Assembly: GCA_910574865.1 (NCBI GenBank)
Contig: CAJTDN010000002.1
Coordinates: 124,001-188,000, forward strand
From: Lachnospiraceae bacterium
GTDB taxonomy: Bacteria > Bacillota > Clostridia > Lachnospirales > Lachnospiraceae
DNA: 64,000 nt
Direction of reading: 5' to 3'
Part shown: in pieces, positions 51,190 through 58,934 of the stretch
Layout of the letters: each line of letters opens with the position of its first letter
Position numbering within the stretch: position 1 is the first letter of the stretch
Translations under genes and position numbers: made by a program
The notes under the pieces: generated by a model
Told to the model about the DNA's origin: nothing
The model's database searches: none
The model's input: the letters and a program-made list of their open reading frames with translations, nothing else

Positions 51190-51221
51190 AATGATACAAG
51201 TATCGGAAAGGAGATTTCATC

Positions 51222-51632
51222 ATGAAAATCGCGGCCACTTATGAAAACGGGAATATTTTCCAACATTTCGGCCACACGGAACAGTTCAAGGTCTACGACG
51301 TCGAGGATGGCAAAATCGTCTCTTCCGAGGTCATCGGAACTGACGGGAACGGCCACGGAGCACTGGCCGGGGTGCTCGGCGGCCTGCACGTGGAGGCCCT
51401 GATTTGCGGCGGTATCGGCGGCAGGGCGCAAAACGCGCTGGCGGCGGCCGGCATCAAGCTTTACGGCGGCGTTTCCGGCGATGCCGACGCGGCCGTGGAG
51501 GCGCTTTTGGCCGGCAACCTGGAGTTCAGCGCGAACGCGACATGCAACCACCACGGCGGACACCACCATGATGGGGATTGCCACGGGTACGAAGGCGGCT
51601 GTCACGGACACGGTGGCAACTGCCACGAATGA
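51222..51632 (+). CDS. NifX/NifB-family (dinitrogenase iron-molybdenum cofactor-like) protein with His/Cys tail
   Basis: The 136-residue protein has the NifX/NafY fold (MKIAATYENGNIFQHFGHTEQFKVYDV, LEALICGGIGGRAQNALAAAGI) over about 105 residues and a tail with alternating His and Cys (CNHHGGHHHDGDCHGYEGGCHGHGGNCHE). Small proteins of this family bind iron-sulfur or metal clusters in anaerobes that do not fix nitrogen. The metal-binding tail suggests a metal carrier, perhaps for the CODH-like enzyme whose operon is convergent. The ATG is preceded by GGAAAGGAG. Confidence 0.9.
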   Translation: MKIAATYENGNIFQHFGHTEQFKVYDVEDGKIVSSEVIGTDGNGHGALAGVLGGLHVEALICGGIGGRAQNALAAAGIKLYGGVSGDADAAVEALLAGNLEFSANATCNHHGGHHHDGDCHGYEGGCHGHGGNCHE

Positions 51633-51653
51633 CCGCCGAAAACGGTCATCGGT

Positions 51654-51690
51654 GCATGGGGACATGCCCCTGCACCGATGACCCGTTTTT
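51654..51690. terminator. Strong terminator between NifX-like and oxidoreductase genes
   Basis: A perfect 13-bp outer stem (GGTCATCGGTGCA with its complement) continues as GGGG/CCCC around a 5-base loop (51654-51683), followed by TTTTT (51686-51690). It lies between convergent genes. Confidence 0.88.
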
Positions 51691-51706
51691 GTTTCCCCGC
51701 CTATGC

Positions 51707-52948
51707 TTAAACCGAATACGTATATTCTCCCATTTCGTCCATCCCGTAAAAATCGCCATACCCGAGTTCGAACACGCTCTTGTCCTTGATTTTCTCCGAA
51801 ACGTCAATTTCATTTTTAATCAAATACTGCCAAAAGCCCGTGTGGGAAATGTCCCCTTCAAACTGCACGCCCTTGACGACGCCGTCCCTTACTATCACCT
51901 TCTGGTAGGCGTTTTTGCACTCACGGACAAATATCTCGGAACCTTCCTCTTTTGGCTCCACCTCGCCCACGGAAAGCATGGTCAGGCCAAAAAAGTTAAT
52001 CGTGTTCTTGACACAGAACGTGTCCGTATATTTCTGCTCCTGGCCGCACATGTTGGCCGCCGCGATCCTTCCCTGGTCCATGGCGTTTGGCCAGATGCCG
52101 GAGAGTGCCGTCACGTCTCCTGCCGCGAAAACGTCCGGCTCGGAGGTGCGCATGTATCCGTCCACCTCGATGCCGCGCCCTGTCCGGATACCGCTTCCTT
52201 CCAAAAACGCGACGTTCGGGCGCACGCCCGCCGCGCAGACCACGAAATCACAAGGAACTTCCTCGCCGTTTGACATCTTCACCGCCGTAATTCGATTCCG
52301 TTCGTCCACCACGGAATCGCTCGCGCCGATGCCAAGCTTGAACCTTGCCCCGGCCTTTTCAAACAATTCCTGGTACGCCTTGGCGGAAACCTCGTCCGTC
52401 TGCAAGGGAAGCACGCGCGTGGCCATCTCGGCAATCGTCACCTTGACCCCCCGCTCCATCAGCGCGTAGGCCACGTCCAGGCCGACCAGGCCGCTGCCCA
52501 CGATAAAGACGTGCTTCGCATCCAGTTCCCTGATGGCCGCGTCCATCTTCTGCGCGTCGCTCAAATCGCGGAACCCGAACACGTTGGCCGCCGTGCGAAA
52601 TCCCGGTATCGGCGGGATGCCGTACACGGAACCGGTGGCAATCAACAGTTTTTCGTAGGGCTGGTAGCCGTCCTCCATCAGCACGCGCTTCTCCTTCGTG
52701 TCAATCCCCTTGGCCGCCTGGCCCTTGCCCCACATGATACGGTTCTTCTCGAAAAAATCGTCGGACACGAAAGACAAGCCCTTTTCGTCCCGCTCCCCGC
52801 CCAGGAACTTGTGGAGCATGCATCGCGAATGGGAATACTCGTCAACGGACATCATCTGAATTAGGGCGTCCGGCTTCAAAAGGCGCAACCGCTCCGCGGC
52901 CGCCATCCCCGCCGCGCCCGTTCCTATAATCACATAAGGCCTTACCAT
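51707..52948 (-). CDS. NAD(P)/FAD-dependent oxidoreductase (NROR/FNOR type) of the CODH-like operon
   Basis: The 413-residue flavoprotein has FAD-binding IGTGAAGMAAAERLRLL at the start, an NAD(P)H domain near 147 (HVFIVGSGLVGLDVAYALMERG) and VFAAGDVTAL near 280. Such proteins accompany ferredoxin-type CODH genes in several Clostridia and transfer electrons between ferredoxin and NAD(P)H. The start at 52948 is chosen because GGAGG lies just upstream and it directly follows the ferredoxin stop. It is the last gene of the operon: regulator, CODH homologue, polyferredoxin, oxidoreductase. Confidence 0.93.
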   Translation of the reverse strand: MVRPYVIIGTGAAGMAAAERLRLLKPDALIQMMSVDEYSHSRCMLHKFLGGERDEKGLSFVSDDFFEKNRIMWGKGQAAKGIDTKEKRVLMEDGYQPYEKLLIATGSVYGIPPIPGFRTAANVFGFRDLSDAQKMDAAIRELDAKHVFIVGSGLVGLDVAYALMERGVKVTIAEMATRVLPLQTDEVSAKAYQELFEKAGARFKLGIGASDSVVDERNRITAVKMSNGEEVPCDFVVCAAGVRPNVAFLEGSGIRTGRGIEVDGYMRTSEPDVFAAGDVTALSGIWPNAMDQGRIAAANMCGQEQKYTDTFCVKNTINFFGLTMLSVGEVEPKEEGSEIFVRECKNAYQKVIVRDGVVKGVQFEGDISHTGFWQYLIKNEIDVSEKIKDKSVFELGYGDFYGMDEMGEYTYSV

Positions 52949-52950
52949 GC

Positions 52951-53397
52951 TCACACCTCCTCCACGTAAATGGCCCGCTTGGGACAAGCCGCCACGCAGG
53001 CGGGTCCCTCGGCCCGGTCATTGCAAAAATCACATTTTATAATCTTCGTCCTGCCCACGTCGGGCTTCGGTATCCCGTAAGGGCAGTTCATCACGCACAT
53101 GAAGCACGAGCCGCAGCGTTTCCCGTCATAACGGACGTGCCCGCTTTCCCCGTCCCGGTAGAGAGCCCCGCTCATGCAGCTTTCCAGACATTTCGGGGAA
53201 CTGCAGTGGCGGCAGAACATCGGCAAATATCCGCCCTTTCCATCATTGACAATCTCGTTGCGTGACTCGTTCGCCGGGTCGTTAAAGTCAAGCGTCTCCA
53301 CCCCCGACTTCCCGTCCGTGCGATGGCTGTCCATGCAGGCCAGGGCGCAACTCTTACATCCATCACATTTGGAAGGATCTATCATGATTCGTTTCAT
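52951..53397 (-). CDS. CooF-like polyferredoxin (four [4Fe-4S] motifs)
   Basis: The 148-residue protein has four groups of cysteines: CDGCKSCALAC, CRHCSSPKCLESC, CGSCFMCVMNC and CDFCNDRAEGPACVAAC, enough for four [4Fe-4S] clusters, in the DmsB/CooF arrangement. CooF-type ferredoxins take electrons from the CO dehydrogenase catalytic subunit. The stop is two bases from the oxidoreductase start. It stands 17 bases after the CODH-like stop. The strong clustering means these three proteins form one electron chain. Confidence 0.96.
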   Translation of the reverse strand: MKRIMIDPSKCDGCKSCALACMDSHRTDGKSGVETLDFNDPANESRNEIVNDGKGGYLPMFCRHCSSPKCLESCMSGALYRDGESGHVRYDGKRCGSCFMCVMNCPYGIPKPDVGRTKIIKCDFCNDRAEGPACVAACPKRAIYVEEV

Positions 53398-53413
53398 GTT
53401 CCGTCCCCCTTCC

Positions 53414-55306
53414 TCAAATGTTCAGGCCCGCGCGCTTTTCCTCGATAATCCGCTCCAAAATGTCGGCGGCCTTCACCGGGTCAAGCTCCACGATGACCTG
53501 CCCGCCGGTAATGTTTTTCAAGTCCTCCGTCAGGACCTTCACCGTCAGGTCACTGCCCGCGATGAACGGTTGCTGCCCGAGGTGCAGCGGCAGCCCCAGG
53601 GCCGCCCCGAACATCCCGTCCGCCAACGCCTGCTCCTCCAGCCACTGCGGGGCGGAGAGCACCAGCGGGAGCCGCGGCAGGTCGATATCCAACTCCTTCG
53701 CCAGGGCGGTCGCCACCATCTCCAGACGGCCGATGGCCAGGCACGGGCCGAAATTCAACACCGGCGGGATGCCAAGAGTCTTGCACACTTCCTTTAGTCC
53801 ATCCCCGGCCAGTTCGGCCGCCTCCGGCACCATCAGCCCGCAGTTTTCAATCCCGCCCGAAGAACATCCGGCAGAAAGCACCAGGACGTCGCGCTTAATC
53901 AGTTCCTTCGTCAACTCGACCGTACACACGTCGTGCCCCAGGGCCGTCAGGTTCGAACACCCGACGACACCCGCCACGCCCTTGATTTTGCCGGACACGA
54001 TCAAGTCCAAAAGCGGTTTCCAGGACTTTCCAAGGAACTCATAAAGCGAACCCTCGCTGACGCCGGTCAACGTGTTCTTGTTGCCATGCCCCGGAAGGAG
54101 ACGGAGCTTCACCTGGCTCCTGCGCTCCTTGTATGCGGCAATGATGGCATCCATCACCCGGCTGCCGATTTCCTCCTTATGCCCAAACGAAAACTGCATC
54201 AATTCCGCGTTCGCTTTCTTCGCCACGTCGTCCAGGCAAATCTGCTTAATCTTCAACTCGTCGCAAATCGGCTCGATGCCCGGGAGCGTGCAGTTGAACT
54301 CGGACAGCACCGCATCAATGGCTCCCGTCGCCAACACGGCCTCGCTCGTGTAGTTGTTGCCCGCGTGTCCGTCAAAAATGTCCGTGTAATGTACGCCGCG
54401 AAGCTGCAAATCTTGTCCCACACACGTGCAGCCCACCAGCTTGAAGCCCTTTGCTCCCGCCTCCCGCGCCCTTTGGGCCGCCTCTTCGGAAGCCAGCCGC
54501 TCCTGCAAATCCACGAAAATCGAATGCTGGTGTCCCGTAATCATGATATTGATGTAATCCGGGTCAATGACGTTCAAGCCCACGGGAGCCATCCGAATCT
54601 GCGGCTCGCCCAGCATCACGTCGTTTAAAAGGTTCGTCAGCGTCAGCCCGTACAGCCCCGTGGAAATCCCCAGGCGCAGGCAGGTCATCAACATGTCGGC
54701 GGGATCGGAATTCAAGTTCGTGGAACACTTCACCACGCCCGCGAACACCTCCGACTTCGCGCCGCCCGGCAGGATGCCCAGTTCCTTCCATTTCTCATAA
54801 CGGGGCGCATAGGCCAGTTTCTCCACCAGCTCCATCTCCTCGAAATCCGGTTTGTAAAGGTCGGCCAGCACCTTGTCGGCCACTTCCCCGGCCATTTTAT
54901 GTAAGTCGTCCGATTCCTCCAGCCCGAATTCACGAACCAAGAGGCGAAGGGCGTTCTCACCCTTGATGGCGCCTTTTGAAAGGGCCGTGTCCTTCAAGTT
55001 CCTGGCCGTGTTTTCCACGATGTGGATATAGCATCCGCTTCCGCTCGCCACCGCCCGCAAAAGGTTCCTCGTCACGATGACGTCCGCCGTGGCGCCACAG
55101 ATGCCGCGCGGAGCCGACGGCGTAATCCGGCAGGGACCGTTCGAACACAACCGGCAGCATACACCTTTCAACCCGAAACCGCATTTCGTCTTCTGGGAAT
55201 CCACCCGGTGGTGGGAAGTCTCCATGGGAAGCCCGGCGATAAACTCCTCCAACGGTTTGTCCGCACTTTTACAAGTGACGCATCCATAACATTCGTTCAT
55301 ACGCAA
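53414..55306 (-). CDS. cooS: Anaerobic CO dehydrogenase catalytic-subunit homologue lacking key catalytic residues
   Basis: The 630-residue protein aligns along its length with CooS. The D- and B-cluster cysteines are present (C42, C50, C51, C54, C59, C70). The probable C-cluster ligands are too: His in MITGHQHS and Cys in LVGCTCVG, EFNCTLPG, VVGCSN, SAGCSS and NFGPC. Compared with Carboxydothermus CODH-II as I recall it, the catalytic Lys563 is Gln559 here (LEEQALADG), and the His relay 93/96/99/102 reads Tyr, Ile, Asn, Arg. An extra N-terminal CYGCVTC (Cys6, 9, 12) is unusual. It may bind a nickel-iron or altered cluster and act on something other than CO. The start follows AGGAGG. Confidence 0.9.
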   Translation of the reverse strand: MRMNECYGCVTCKSADKPLEEFIAGLPMETSHHRVDSQKTKCGFGLKGVCCRLCSNGPCRITPSAPRGICGATADVIVTRNLLRAVASGSGCYIHIVENTARNLKDTALSKGAIKGENALRLLVREFGLEESDDLHKMAGEVADKVLADLYKPDFEEMELVEKLAYAPRYEKWKELGILPGGAKSEVFAGVVKCSTNLNSDPADMLMTCLRLGISTGLYGLTLTNLLNDVMLGEPQIRMAPVGLNVIDPDYINIMITGHQHSIFVDLQERLASEEAAQRAREAGAKGFKLVGCTCVGQDLQLRGVHYTDIFDGHAGNNYTSEAVLATGAIDAVLSEFNCTLPGIEPICDELKIKQICLDDVAKKANAELMQFSFGHKEEIGSRVMDAIIAAYKERRSQVKLRLLPGHGNKNTLTGVSEGSLYEFLGKSWKPLLDLIVSGKIKGVAGVVGCSNLTALGHDVCTVELTKELIKRDVLVLSAGCSSGGIENCGLMVPEAAELAGDGLKEVCKTLGIPPVLNFGPCLAIGRLEMVATALAKELDIDLPRLPLVLSAPQWLEEQALADGMFGAALGLPLHLGQQPFIAGSDLTVKVLTEDLKNITGGQVIVELDPVKAADILERIIEEKRAGLNI

Positions 55307-55337
55307 ATCCTCCTATCATTTTCGCTATATTATTCAT

Positions 55338-55366
55338 ATCCTACCATTTTTAGACTTGTTTTGCAA
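55338..55366 (-). promoter_or_regulatory. Candidate internal promoter of the CODH-like operon
   Basis: On the minus strand TTGCAA, 17 bases and TAGGAT lie 32 bases before the cooS-like start. The -35 box sits in the palindrome TTGTTTTGCAACAA, a possible operator. Confidence 0.5.
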
Positions 55367-55445
55367 CAATAAAAAGATTTGCCGGAAAAATGTTTCCCAT
55401 TACACGAAAAGGAGCGAAGCCGCCCCTTATAAAACTATTAACGAT

Positions 55446-55997
55446 TCATTCCACCCGCCAATACGCGTTGCCGTCCCTCTCCAGAAGCCCTTCCGAAATC
55501 ATGTCACGGCGCAGCGTGCAAAAATCATCATGAAAATCGGCGATAATCAGGTTTACCTCCCGTTCCGCATACTTCTTCCCGTGCTCGAACGCCTGGACTA
55601 TCACCTCCAAGATGATACGTTCCTTTTTCCTTTGCACGGGAATGGCCTTTAACTTGCCATACTCGAAAAACGCGTCGATAACCCGCTTGCGGTACTTCGC
55701 CTCCCGCTCTTCCTGCAGGGCCTTGTCGTCCGACTTTTCCCTTATAATCTCAAGGACGCTCGTCTCAAGGACGTCCGTGCAAATCGAGTACATCGTATAA
55801 TACTGCGTCTTATAGGAACGAACGACGCCCGCTTGCGCGAGTTTCTTTAAATGAAACGACACGGTGGACGCGGACAAGCCAAGCCGCTCGGCCAGACGCT
55901 CGACGTACATGTCTTCCACGACAAGAGATTTCAATATATGCAGGCGCGACTTGTCCGACAAACATTTAAATAACGCGATTGCCTTTTCCTCTGTCAT
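55446..55997 (-). CDS. ArsR-type winged-helix regulator with DUF2087 domain
   Basis: The 183-residue protein has an N-terminal ArsR winged HTH (about 1-80, FKCLSDKSRLHILKSLVVEDMYVERLAERLGLSASTVSFHLKKLAQAG) and a C-terminal DUF2087 domain (IPVQRKKERIILEVIVQAFEHGKKYAEREVNLIIADFHDDFCTLRRDMISEGLLER). There are no paired cysteines of a classical ArsR metal site. The ATG at 55997 overlaps the preceding stop as ATGA, so it is coupled to the 119-residue gene. A matching ArsR-like palindrome lies in that operon's promoter. It likely controls the following CODH-like operon. Confidence 0.9.
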   Translation of the reverse strand: MTEEKAIALFKCLSDKSRLHILKSLVVEDMYVERLAERLGLSASTVSFHLKKLAQAGVVRSYKTQYYTMYSICTDVLETSVLEIIREKSDDKALQEEREAKYRKRVIDAFFEYGKLKAIPVQRKKERIILEVIVQAFEHGKKYAEREVNLIIADFHDDFCTLRRDMISEGLLERDGNAYWRVE

Positions 55998-56353
55998 GCC
56001 GATTCCCCCCATATCCTTGAAATATTCTCCTTAACATCCTTAACGACTTCAAGTTTCACGCTTTCAACATGCATCTTTTCGACGTCATCGAACCGTTTCG
56101 CCTTTTCAAAAGAACTTTCCCATTTCGAGGGAATCCCTTCGAGCCTATCCTCAAAAAATTCCCGTGCCTTACGGCAATCGCCGCCACATTTTTTTACCGC
56201 CACGGATACTACCGTTTTAAAAATGTCGTAGACGTTCTCCCTGATTCTCTCAAAATTGGCCTCGTCACCACGGTCCTCGCCTTGTAGCCGCCTTTGCCGC
56301 TCGCGGCAACCCTCCATCCTTTCATCAAAGAATACAAATCCCTTGTTCTCCAT
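55994..56353 (-). CDS. Conserved-looking 119-residue protein, function unknown
   Basis: The protein is charged and helical (AVKKCGGDCRKAREFFEDRLEGIPSKWESSFEKAKRFDDVEKMHVESVKLEVVKD) with one CxxxxC pair and no membrane segment. The stop overlaps the start of the ArsR gene (ATGA), and the promoter with an operator lies about 55 bases upstream of the start, so this is the first gene of the operon. I recognise no family. Possibilities are a small sensor partner of the regulator or an adaptor. The ribosome site is GAGGAGG. Confidence 0.7.
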   Translation of the reverse strand: MENKGFVFFDERMEGCRERQRRLQGEDRGDEANFERIRENVYDIFKTVVSVAVKKCGGDCRKAREFFEDRLEGIPSKWESSFEKAKRFDDVEKMHVESVKLEVVKDVKENISRIWGESA

Positions 56354-56408
56354 ATCCCAAACCTCCTCAGCGCAAAACGCGCCTTCTTCCTTTTTACTTG
56401 CAATTTTG

Positions 56409-56437
56409 ATTATATATCAATATAGATATATTGTCAA
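56409..56437 (-). promoter_or_regulatory. Consensus promoter with palindromic operator in its spacer
   Basis: On the minus strand TTGACA (56432-56437) and TATAAT (56409-56414) are perfect and 17 bases apart. The spacer holds ATATATC (56412-56418) and GATATAT (56425-56431), perfect 7-bp arms with 6 bases between them. A dimeric ArsR repressor bound there would block RNA polymerase. It drives the 119-residue/ArsR genes. Confidence 0.75.
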
Positions 56438-56439
56438 TA

Positions 56440-56828
56440 TTATTTTTATATTTATCAATTTAAATTTACACAACTATTTTTATAAGTAACATAAGATGCA
56501 ATCAAGGTTTTCACTCTTGAATTCTTTCACAACCTTGTGTCATGGCGCTTCCCGTATCAGATACACCCGGAGAATATTTGCGAAGATAATCAGACTCGCA
56601 AACGCTTCGCTTTTTGCTCGTATCGCCGCTTGAAAAGAAGCGGCTCACTTCTCACTTTTTTCGCCTCCAGTATATCATACCATGCCGCGGTGCCCGCCAA
56701 AGTGAAATACCCCGCAGCAAGCTACGGGGCATCATAGCTTGAATGCGCAGCAAGCTGCGGGGTATTGCACCCTCGCGGCAGTCGCCAAGGTCATGCAAGC
56801 ATGACTTTGGCTCGTTGCTCGCGGGAAT
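56440..56828. repeat. Non-coding tract with inverted repeats
   Basis: There is no convincing gene here. ATACCCCGCAGC (56708-56719) and GCTGCGGGGTAT (56754-56765) are perfect 12-bp inverted repeats, and the shorter motif CGCAGCAAGCT occurs in both halves. A further hairpin pairs GCCGCTT and AAGCGGC (56625-56645 region). CCAAGGTCATGC and GCATGACTTTGG form another, with a G-T pair, at 56787-56812. The function is unknown. Confidence 0.55.
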
Positions 56829-56898
56829 AAAAAAAGAGGCAAACCATTATGAAAAAGACGGCAAATTTCCACCTTCTCATCCCATGACCTGCCTCTCT
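56829..56898 (-). terminator. Terminator of the ferredoxin-thioredoxin reductase-like gene
   Basis: On the minus strand AGAGGCA and TGCCTCT arms end in seven T residues (56829-56835). The stem is interrupted further in, so efficiency is uncertain, but the T-run and location suit the leftward gene. Confidence 0.5.
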
Positions 56899-56935
56899 TC
56901 GTTATAACAAATCCCCTTGTCACCGTATGCCGGCG

Positions 56936-57136
56936 CTACTTCTCCTTATAATACAACATGCAATGGCAATATCCCTCGAATTCCGGATCCGCGATTTGCT
57001 CCTTGAACTCCTTGCACATACACTTGATGTCCTCGCTTTTGCCGATGCGGCACGGGCAGTACCCGTCCTTTTCCGCCAATCCCTTCCTGACGGTGGCCAC
57101 GATTTCCGCATCCTCGTTCAACCTGATCTTCCCCAT
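56936..57136 (-). CDS. Ferredoxin:thioredoxin reductase catalytic-chain-like small protein
   Basis: The 66-residue protein has the cysteine pattern of the FTR catalytic subunit: CPC at 27-29, CMC at 39-41 and CHC at 57-59, all six positions kept. In plants and archaea these hold a [4Fe-4S] cluster next to a redox-active disulfide that reduces thioredoxins with electrons from ferredoxin. The plant enzyme is about 110 residues, so this is a minimal form without the partner variable chain. It stands alone. Its electron donor might be the polyferredoxin of the CODH-like operon, but that is only proximity. Confidence 0.85.
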   Translation of the reverse strand: MGKIRLNEDAEIVATVRKGLAEKDGYCPCRIGKSEDIKCMCKEFKEQIADPEFEGYCHCMLYYKEK

Positions 57137-57501
57137 TTTTCATTCATCCTTTCCTTGAAATAAATTTGCCAGACACTCTCTTTTTCTTTCCATATGTACG
57201 TTAAATAAACCGCTTCTATGTGTCAAAGTGCCAAAAATCCCATGTGCCAATTCAAGAACGCCACCGGCGTTCTTGCGGCGGCGCACAAGTCAGCTATGCC
57301 GACAAAATATATCCTTGTACGCCTGCCCCCTCACTCTGTTACGGTCGGCGCCAAACGGACGTCCAGCGCCCGCCAAAGGCATATCAGATGGGGGATTGAC
57401 TCCCGCCACTGATACAAATATGTTGCTCACCGCCTATAAAGACTGGAGCCATTCCTCATCTGATATAACGCAAACCGGCCATAAACACAAGGGTACGCGA
57501 C
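57137..57501. repeat. Non-coding gap with one perfect hairpin
   Basis: In 365 bases I find no convincing gene. CAAGAACGCC and GGCGTTCTTG (57253-57275) form a perfect 10-bp stem with loop ACC and no T-run. Nothing else stands out. Confidence 0.5.
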
Positions 57502-58860
57502 TCATCTCGTCAAGTCCTTCACCCACTTGTTCTTTCGGTAATGTACCATCACCCACGGAATTTTGCCCACCTCGTCAAGACAAGTGCAGGCGTACACCAC
57601 CAGCACCGGCCAATTCAGGAAGAAGGTTCCCGCCGCCGCCAGCGGAATCGCGACGCACCACATGACGATGACGAGACTGTACATGTCGAACATCGTGTCC
57701 CCGCCCGCCGCGAAAATCCCGTTGATGATAATCGTGTTGACCGCCCGCCCAATCATGTAAAAGGCCATGATGAGCATCATGCCCAGCAAGTACCCCTGCG
57801 CCCCGTCGGTCAGCTTCACGAACCACATGATGAGCGGCGTCAAGAGCAGCATCACGCCCGTGGAGGCGAATCCCGTCAAAAAAGCGATTTTCACCATACG
57901 GTCACCATACAACTTCCCCTTTTTCAAATCGCCCGCCCCCAGTTCGTTTCCGACAAGGATGCCGCCGCCACTGGCAAGGCCGTTGCACGCACAGCAAACC
58001 AGGTCACGCACCACCGCCGCCACCGAATTGGCCGCCGTGGCATCGGTTCCCAAGTGCCCCATGAAGGCGGAATACGAGGTGAAGCCCACGCCCCAGGCCA
58101 GCGACGCGCCCAGGATGGGCAACGTGCACTTGCGGAAGTCCCGCGCCAGCAGCTTGTTCCGGTAAAAGAAGCGGCTCCAGTCCGGATGGACGTACCCTTC
58201 CTTATAAGAAGAAGCAATCGACCAGACAAGCTCGATAACCCGCGAAACCAGGGTGGCCACCGCCGCCCCCCTGACGCCCATGGCGGGTACGCCCAACAAT
58301 CCGAAAATGAACACCGCGTTCAGGACGATATTGATCAACACCGCCCCGGTGCTGATTTTCGCCGTCTGCCCGGCATGCTCGCTAACCTTCATGATGGCCA
58401 GGTAGCACTGCGAGACGCCCGTCAACAAATACGACCAGGCGGCTATTCTCAAATACTGGATGCCAAGCTCGATCAAGACCTCCTCGTCCGTAAAAACCAA
58501 CATCAAATACCTCGGGAAGAAAAAACACCCGACGAAAAATAAGATGCACACGATACCGGAAAGACGCAGACTCATGCTGAAAATGTCATTCAGCGTCCGC
58601 CTGTCGCCCTTGCCCCAATACTGCGCCCCCAAAATCACGATGCCTGACACGATGGTCGCCAGCACCATGTTCTGGATGAACTGGATCTGGGTGGCAAGGG
58701 AGACCGCCGACATGGCATCCTGCTCCACGCGCCCCAGCATGATCGCGTCCGCCGCCGCCACCGAAGCCAGCATCAGGCTCTGCAGGGCGATTGGCAACGT
58801 CAGCTTCCACAGTTTTTCAAAAAATTCCTTGTCCCGAAAAAGTTTCACTTGTTTCATCAT
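57502..58860 (-). CDS. MATE-family efflux transporter
   Basis: The 452-residue protein has about twelve membrane helices and the MATE motifs (FWKLTLPIALQSLMLASVAAADAIMLGRVEQDAMSAVSLATQIQFIQNMV; later GLLGVPAMGVRGAAVATLVSRVIEL, and GLASGGGILVGNELGAGDL). It is a Na+- or H+-coupled exporter of drugs or metabolites and differs clearly from the MATE protein at 32608-33912. Two adjacent ATGs (58860 and 58857) both fit GGGGG. It is the third gene in line after the SbcD- and SbcC-like genes, 74 bases from the latter. Confidence 0.93.
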   Translation of the reverse strand: MMKQVKLFRDKEFFEKLWKLTLPIALQSLMLASVAAADAIMLGRVEQDAMSAVSLATQIQFIQNMVLATIVSGIVILGAQYWGKGDRRTLNDIFSMSLRLSGIVCILFFVGCFFFPRYLMLVFTDEEVLIELGIQYLRIAAWSYLLTGVSQCYLAIMKVSEHAGQTAKISTGAVLINIVLNAVFIFGLLGVPAMGVRGAAVATLVSRVIELVWSIASSYKEGYVHPDWSRFFYRNKLLARDFRKCTLPILGASLAWGVGFTSYSAFMGHLGTDATAANSVAAVVRDLVCCACNGLASGGGILVGNELGAGDLKKGKLYGDRMVKIAFLTGFASTGVMLLLTPLIMWFVKLTDGAQGYLLGMMLIMAFYMIGRAVNTIIINGIFAAGGDTMFDMYSLVIVMWCVAIPLAAAGTFFLNWPVLVVYACTCLDEVGKIPWVMVHYRKNKWVKDLTR

Positions 58861-58934
58861 TAATTCCCCCATATCTTTCATCATAAATCATGCAGGACAA
58901 AGGAGGGCGTTTGCAAAACCCTCCATCCGTACCA

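Noticed and set aside
57541-58542. 333-codon open frame on the plus strand
   Set aside because: It is a shadow of the MATE gene in GC-rich sequence; the product has no recognisable feature.
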